Positions 60,334-64,000 of a stretch of 64,000 nt of DNA are shown here, piece after piece (positions within the stretch are counted from its first letter, which is position 1; every line of letters begins with the position of its first letter). Source of the DNA: Croceimicrobium sp965228705 (GTDB taxonomy: Bacteria; Bacteroidota; Bacteroidia; Flavobacteriales; Schleiferiaceae). A program made the translations under genes and the position numbers. The notes beneath the pieces were generated by a model. That model saw only the letters and a program-made list of their open reading frames with translations, made no database searches and was not told where the DNA came from. The stretch spans positions 3,534,001-3,598,000 of the forward strand of contig NZ_OZ245832.1 of assembly GCF_965228705.1 (NCBI RefSeq), read 5' to 3'.

Positions 60334-61181
60334 TAACTGGTGGTTACCTGTCCGTCAATAAGCAGAGTAAAATCAGCATGACCGGCATTGACACTATCCA
60401 GTTCATTTACATTATCCTGTAGCTGGGTGCTGATCGTCATGATCTTTAAGTCCTCCGCATATTGATTTAGGTACCAGCTAATACCTTCAAAATCCTTGGA
60501 GTGGTAATCACCATTGTAGTGGATGAAGATACCCTCTTCCGGCAGATTTAAAACAATGAAATGCGCCATAGTAGCATCTTTAATGGCCTGGGCCTTAGGG
60601 AGGTTTTCACCACCGTGGCCTCCCATCATTTCGAGCATAGCTTTGTAACCGGGAAGCTCGCCGTCATAGTCGATGGGCAATGGAGCAATCCAGTTTTTTA
60701 CGCTATCTGATAGGCTGTCCAAACTTTCCAAGCCTTGCTTAAATACCTGGCGGGCGTAGGTGCGAGGGATATTGGTGGCGATAAAAGGTAATTGATGACT
60801 TTTCGCGAAATCAACCAAGCCTTTATAGTCCGTTTTATAATTGTTCCAGAGGCGAGCTAAACTGTCGAGTGCTTTGCCATCAATGCTATCTTGGAGATAT
60901 AGATTTAAAGGTTCTTGATTATCGGCTTCAAACATCTCAGCACCTAAAACCATATTAGAATCTTGCTGATGCAAACTTTGGGTAAGCTCAAATTGCAGCC
61001 AGTGACAGATGGGATTGTTATGCAATTCACCGAAGAGGACAATATCGGCTTCAGCCAGAGAAGCGGTCATTTCTGCGAAACTTACTTTTTCGCCATCCGC
61101 ATTGTAGAGTTGATAAGCTTGTAAATTTTGAGCTTGTAAGCTGAAGTTAAGAAGAATGAAAGTCAGGACAAAAATCCTCAT
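60330..61181 (-). CDS. ChaN/Tiki-superfamily protein (heme-binding-uptake domain)
   Basis: The product has 283 residues from the start at 61181, which overlaps the preceding stop as ATGA; the longest frame runs to 61190. A signal peptide (MRIFVLTFILLNFSLQAQ) precedes the ChaN-like domain. It shows the family's ILFGELHNNP-type motif (VLFGELHNNPICHWLQFELT) with Glu and His, VLGAEMFEADNQEPL, and HFIVLNLPEEGIFIHYNGDYHSKDFEGISWYL, where another His lies. These residues match the GEXXXN/Tiki-type metal site; ChaN of Campylobacter binds heme. It may be a metallopeptidase or a heme-linked protein. Translation is coupled to a secreted amidase gene. Confidence 0.88.
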   Translation of the reverse strand: MRIFVLTFILLNFSLQAQNLQAYQLYNADGEKVSFAEMTASLAEADIVLFGELHNNPICHWLQFELTQSLHQQDSNMVLGAEMFEADNQEPLNLYLQDSIDGKALDSLARLWNNYKTDYKGLVDFAKSHQLPFIATNIPRTYARQVFKQGLESLDSLSDSVKNWIAPLPIDYDGELPGYKAMLEMMGGHGGENLPKAQAIKDATMAHFIVLNLPEEGIFIHYNGDYHSKDFEGISWYLNQYAEDLKIMTISTQLQDNVNELDSVNAGHADFTLLIDGQVTTSY

Positions 61182-62449
61182 TGTATCCAAAATTTAAAGG
61201 TTTGGCGATGGCCCTCATGCTGAAGGCTTAAAAAGTAAATACCGGCGGCAAGATCGGAAACATTGAGGCTGTTTTCACTAATGCTATTCGTCAATATGGA
61301 GCGACCGGAAAGGTCTCTGATTTCGGGCTTAGTCCAAAGTCCATTTCCTTCCCAATGTAGAATCTCAGTTGCTGGATTAGGGAATAGCTTTAAGCTCTGA
61401 TCGAAGGTATAATCCTCTTGACTCAACATGCAAGCATTTTGACTTAAAGCCAGGGCCAAGGAATCAAGTTTGTCGTAAAGAACTTGTCCCGGACAAACAG
61501 TTCCTTTGGGGCAGCCAACTGAGGCGCTGTTCCCATCGCGATGTCCGGAAATATGGCGGAGCATTAATTGCGAACTGGTATGCAGACTGCTGTCTGCTAG
61601 GTTAATGGAATTTTGGCAGCCTTCGTATAAAAGCATTTCGGCCAAAGACTGCAGTGCGGCAGACTGAACCGGATTAGTACGGTAATCTCCAATCACACAA
61701 AATCCTAAAGTTCCTGAGTTCATGCAGCTGAAGTGGGCGCCGGAATGACCGCTTCCCCGACCTTCGTATACCACACCATTGGGGTCGATCAACCAATTGT
61801 AGCCAATATCACTCCAGCCATTGGTGTTTACATGCAAATCCCAATAGTATGCTACTACGAATTGATAATCGGTAGCGTTTGTGAAACCAGCTGAATGATG
61901 CACAATTAAATGAGTAGGTGTGGTATTGTCGTAAGTAGGAGGAGGGCAGGTTCCATCGGGGCACCAACAATTTCGATCACAAACCGGAGGGCGCGGGCAG
62001 GTGCAGCTTTGGGGGCTGGCAGCAGAGCTGGACTCGAATTGAAGAGCTGGGCCATTTACCTTGGGAGCAGTAAAAAAGCGGATCACTATATCTGAATCAG
62101 GTACTGCGGAACATCGAATCTGCCAAGCTAGGATTTGCTTTTCAAAAGGGTTTAAAACAAAGGTTTGACGATCCTTGATGTCATCTTCATTATGCTGATC
62201 ATCCATGGCCTGCCATTCTTGCCAACCATCTTTGGTCTTATATCGGATGTCGAGCTCAAAGGGCTTTTTAGCGAAGCTATAAGCTGATATGCCTAAAAAG
62301 GCATAATTACTCTTCGGCCATTCAAAGCTTTCCGAAATGAATTCTTCGCGAGCAAGTTCATGGAAATTAGAGGGCTTTAATTTTAGAGAATGGCTTTCTT
62401 GGGCTATTAGAGAATAAGAAAGCAGGAGCAAGCTTAGGATTCTTAGCAT
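61178..62449 (-). CDS. Secreted PGRP-type N-acetylmuramoyl-L-alanine amidase with T9SS sorting domain
   Basis: This 423-residue protein has a signal peptide (MLRILSLLLLSYSLIA, then Q). Its N-terminal 150 residues form an unnamed beta domain. A Cys/Pro-rich linker holds seven Cys in about 20 residues (CTCPRPPVCDRNCWCPDGTC). The amidase_2/PGRP domain has Zn ligand His in LIVHHSAGF, YNWLI with the catalytic Tyr, GAHFSCMNSGTLGFCVIGDY, and RHISGHRDGNSASVGCPKG with the second His and the Cys ligand. The C-terminus (SLKLFPNPATEILHWEG, GIYFLSLQHEGHRQTFKFWIQ) is a type A T9SS domain, so the enzyme should reach the cell surface or medium. It may attack walls of other bacteria. Confidence 0.93.
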   Translation of the reverse strand: MLRILSLLLLSYSLIAQESHSLKLKPSNFHELAREEFISESFEWPKSNYAFLGISAYSFAKKPFELDIRYKTKDGWQEWQAMDDQHNEDDIKDRQTFVLNPFEKQILAWQIRCSAVPDSDIVIRFFTAPKVNGPALQFESSSAASPQSCTCPRPPVCDRNCWCPDGTCPPPTYDNTTPTHLIVHHSAGFTNATDYQFVVAYYWDLHVNTNGWSDIGYNWLIDPNGVVYEGRGSGHSGAHFSCMNSGTLGFCVIGDYRTNPVQSAALQSLAEMLLYEGCQNSINLADSSLHTSSQLMLRHISGHRDGNSASVGCPKGTVCPGQVLYDKLDSLALALSQNACMLSQEDYTFDQSLKLFPNPATEILHWEGNGLWTKPEIRDLSGRSILTNSISENSLNVSDLAAGIYFLSLQHEGHRQTFKFWIQ

Positions 62450-62621
62450 GAGCTAAAAGTACATTTTATTGAGGTTTAGGAGCAGTTTAAAGTGCATAAT
62501 CAGCCTTGACATTTTCGATTAAATAGGAGAGCGGACCTTTTACTAATTGACTTTCCAATTTCATGCTATTCTCTGGCATTTCAGGGAACTTTATGCCGTA
62601 TTCTCTATACAAAAGATTATT

Positions 62622-64000
62622 ATGCGGCTAAGATTAATCCTGTTGAGCTTTTTATGTAATGTCAGTCTCTTCGCACAAAATCACTTACAAGTTACCATTC
62701 AACATAATGGACAAGTAGTTCCCGACTGTCTTGTTTTTTATGGTCGATCTTGGGGTGGTTCATCCAGTACCTCGACACTGTCTACACTTTCATGGGTATA
62801 TAGTGACACTGCCGGCATAGCACATATTCCATTATCAAGTTTTAACGGATCGGATACAGTGGCATATGCGGCATTTCAGTGTCAAGGTCAAATGGCATTT
62901 GCTGAAACTTATTTATCCGGAACCGCAGCGAACTACTGGGATACTCTTGCTTTATCCTGTTTGGTTGACACCTGTGCTAGTATAGAGTTTGTGGAATCAA
63001 ATCCCTGGAATCAGACTTTATCCTATCAAGCTTTAAGGCTGAGGGGAAATGTGAATCATTTTAATGCTAATGCAATGTGGGTGTTTCAGAATGATACCCT
63101 CTCCGGATCGCAAGGAAGCTATTTTTATGGCGCAAGTACATTTAACCAGTATTGCGTTAAAGCCTCGCAGTTTTGCCCTTTTAAGTGCGAAAATTTAAGC
63201 CTAAACTCGGCTGGACCTGCAAGAGGTATTGTGCAAGCTCGGATATACATTTACCATAATAGTAATGCTTTAGCTGATCAAAATGTCTTTTTCACTAAAC
63301 GGAACCCAAGCTTGTTATTTGGCCCTGGTGGTCTTGGCGAAAAGCCTCAATACACGGAGTTTTCGGATGCTACAGGATTGGTGAATTTTGGTAATCAAAG
63401 TACTCAACCAGGTGATAGTGTATTCATAAGTACTTTTAATGCTGCTGGTCAATTGGAGCTAATAGGTACTGCCATAAACTCAGGTTTTCAACAATGGCAG
63501 GATACACTTTACCTTAGTTCAGTGCCCAGCACTTGCCAGGCATTAAGTTTTCATGCGTTTGATCCTTGGGCAGCTGAATTGGAATTAAGCATGGTTCCAT
63601 TTCGGAAGAAATCAAACAGTTCATCGGTGTATCCTTTATGGACACTTAATAGCCAGTCTGCCAGTGGAGCAACTGTGCGTTTGCCTTGGAATGGTGCAAC
63701 AGTGGCTAATTACTGTTTAAGCGCGGATTTGTCTTGTGCCAGTATTTGTGATACGACTTCACCTCGAAATACAAATGGTACACCGGGTCAGGGGTCCATT
63801 CGAATCTATCTAAGTCACCAAGGGCAGCTCTTAAAAGGAGCTAGTGTATTTCTTTATAAAGGTTCTGGAGCAAATTCCGGGTCTTTTCGGGGCGACTGGC
63901 CAGGTAATTATAATGCACATGGCTATACGAATGCTCAAGGATTTGTGGATTTTACTTTAAGCGGTTTATCGGCAGGCGATAGTGTGGTGTGGAGAAGTGA
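62622..64000 (+). CDS. Large repetitive secreted protein, 3' end outside window
   Basis: The frame is open from ATG 62622 to the right edge (459 codons), so the gene is truncated only by the window. The signal peptide is MRLRLILLSFLCNVSLFA, then Q. The mature part consists of modules of about 187 residues, starting near residues 22, 204 and 391. Each opens with a strand like VTIQHNGQVVPDCLVFYGR, IYIYHNSNALADQNVFFTKR or IRIYLSHQGQLLKGASVFLY. It continues with a [TN]-x-x-G-x-[AV] turn and a GDSV motif, then a DTL-x-LS-x-C segment. The modules look like carboxypeptidase-regulatory or Ig-like folds. A T9SS domain may lie beyond the edge. Its function is unknown, possibly adhesion. Confidence 0.85.
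   Translation, partial: MRLRLILLSFLCNVSLFAQNHLQVTIQHNGQVVPDCLVFYGRSWGGSSSTSTLSTLSWVYSDTAGIAHIPLSSFNGSDTVAYAAFQCQGQMAFAETYLSGTAANYWDTLALSCLVDTCASIEFVESNPWNQTLSYQALRLRGNVNHFNANAMWVFQNDTLSGSQGSYFYGASTFNQYCVKASQFCPFKCENLSLNSAGPARGIVQARIYIYHNSNALADQNVFFTKRNPSLLFGPGGLGEKPQYTEFSDATGLVNFGNQSTQPGDSVFISTFNAAGQLELIGTAINSGFQQWQDTLYLSSVPSTCQALSFHAFDPWAAELELSMVPFRKKSNSSSVYPLWTLNSQSASGATVRLPWNGATVANYCLSADLSCASICDTTSPRNTNGTPGQGSIRIYLSHQGQLLKGASVFLYKGSGANSGSFRGDWPGNYNAHGYTNAQGFVDFTLSGLSAGDSVVWRS

Overview
The window is a chromosomal segment of a Bacteroidota bacterium, most likely a gliding-type member of the Flavobacteriales or a close relative. The main evidence is the mutY-ssb-gldE-gldD block, several proteins with type IX secretion (T9SS) C-terminal sorting domains, TonB-dependent receptors with carboxypeptidase-like N-domains, TAnnTTTG-type -7 promoter elements, starts without clear Shine-Dalgarno sequences, and a 29-residue AURKAIP1/COX24 protein beside hup and rng. 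I see no prophage, insertion sequence, integrase or CRISPR array. Most genes are ordinary chromosomal ones. The stretch from about 10 to 20.5 kb looks the most accessory.

Layout. 1-1.2 kb: 3' end of mutS, then tRNA-Gly(GCC) and tRNA-Leu(UAA). 1.3-4 kb: a small membrane protein, a GNAT acetyltransferase and a surface lipoprotein. 4.2-7.6 kb: a TlpA-like thioredoxin protein, then two paralogous NarL/FixJ response regulators around a receiver-only regulator. 7.7-10.2 kb (minus): 5-formyl-THF cyclo-ligase, Kdo transferase waaA and an outer-membrane barrel. 10.6-20.5 kb: a 1477-residue kelch/T9SS protein, a WG-repeat protein with nearly identical 111-bp units, a possible 40-residue membrane peptide, a large propeller histidine kinase, and a small exosortase-substrate-like protein overlapping a membrane protein gene. 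20.8-26.4 kb: a five-gene nucleotide-sugar operon (DegT aminotransferase, ugd, UDP-xylose synthase, galE, rfbB). 26.4-34.5 kb (minus): a tightly packed run of TonB receptor, TPR protein, LytS-type kinase, LytTR regulator, M16 peptidase and SLC12-type transporter. 34.7-41.2 kb (minus): S9 peptidase, barrel protein, OmpA lipoprotein, rng, the COX24 peptide, TPR protein and HU. 41.3-45 kb: mutY-ssb-gldE-gldD-DUF2007. 45-50.4 kb (minus): ctaA, a kelch/T9SS protein, a heme/hemoglobin-receptor-like TonB receptor and an unknown gene. 50.5-54.9 kb: a DMT transporter and an M16 peptidase pair, one active and one without the zinc site. 55.1-60.3 kb: rplU-rpmA, then serS-lipoprotein-TPR-DUF4286-recX. 60.3-62.4 kb (minus): a ChaN-like protein and a secreted PGRP amidase. 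62.6 kb to the end: the 5' part of a large repetitive secreted protein, cut by the window edge.

The most notable unexplained signal is an 8-mer, TGTAGAAC/GTTCTACA. I count six exact intergenic copies and one near copy. They sit in front of, or between, the regulator, kinase, PID-CTERM-like, kelch and barrel genes, often as dyads with 8-10 bp spacers or as phased half-sites. I read this as a candidate operator for a cell-envelope or signalling regulon, possibly bound by one of the local response regulators. Other items of interest are the homogenised WG-repeat array, the TonB receptor-LytS/LytTR operon, the small proteins at 16.03 and 19.95 kb, and a tRNA-Gly with an acceptor-stem mismatch.
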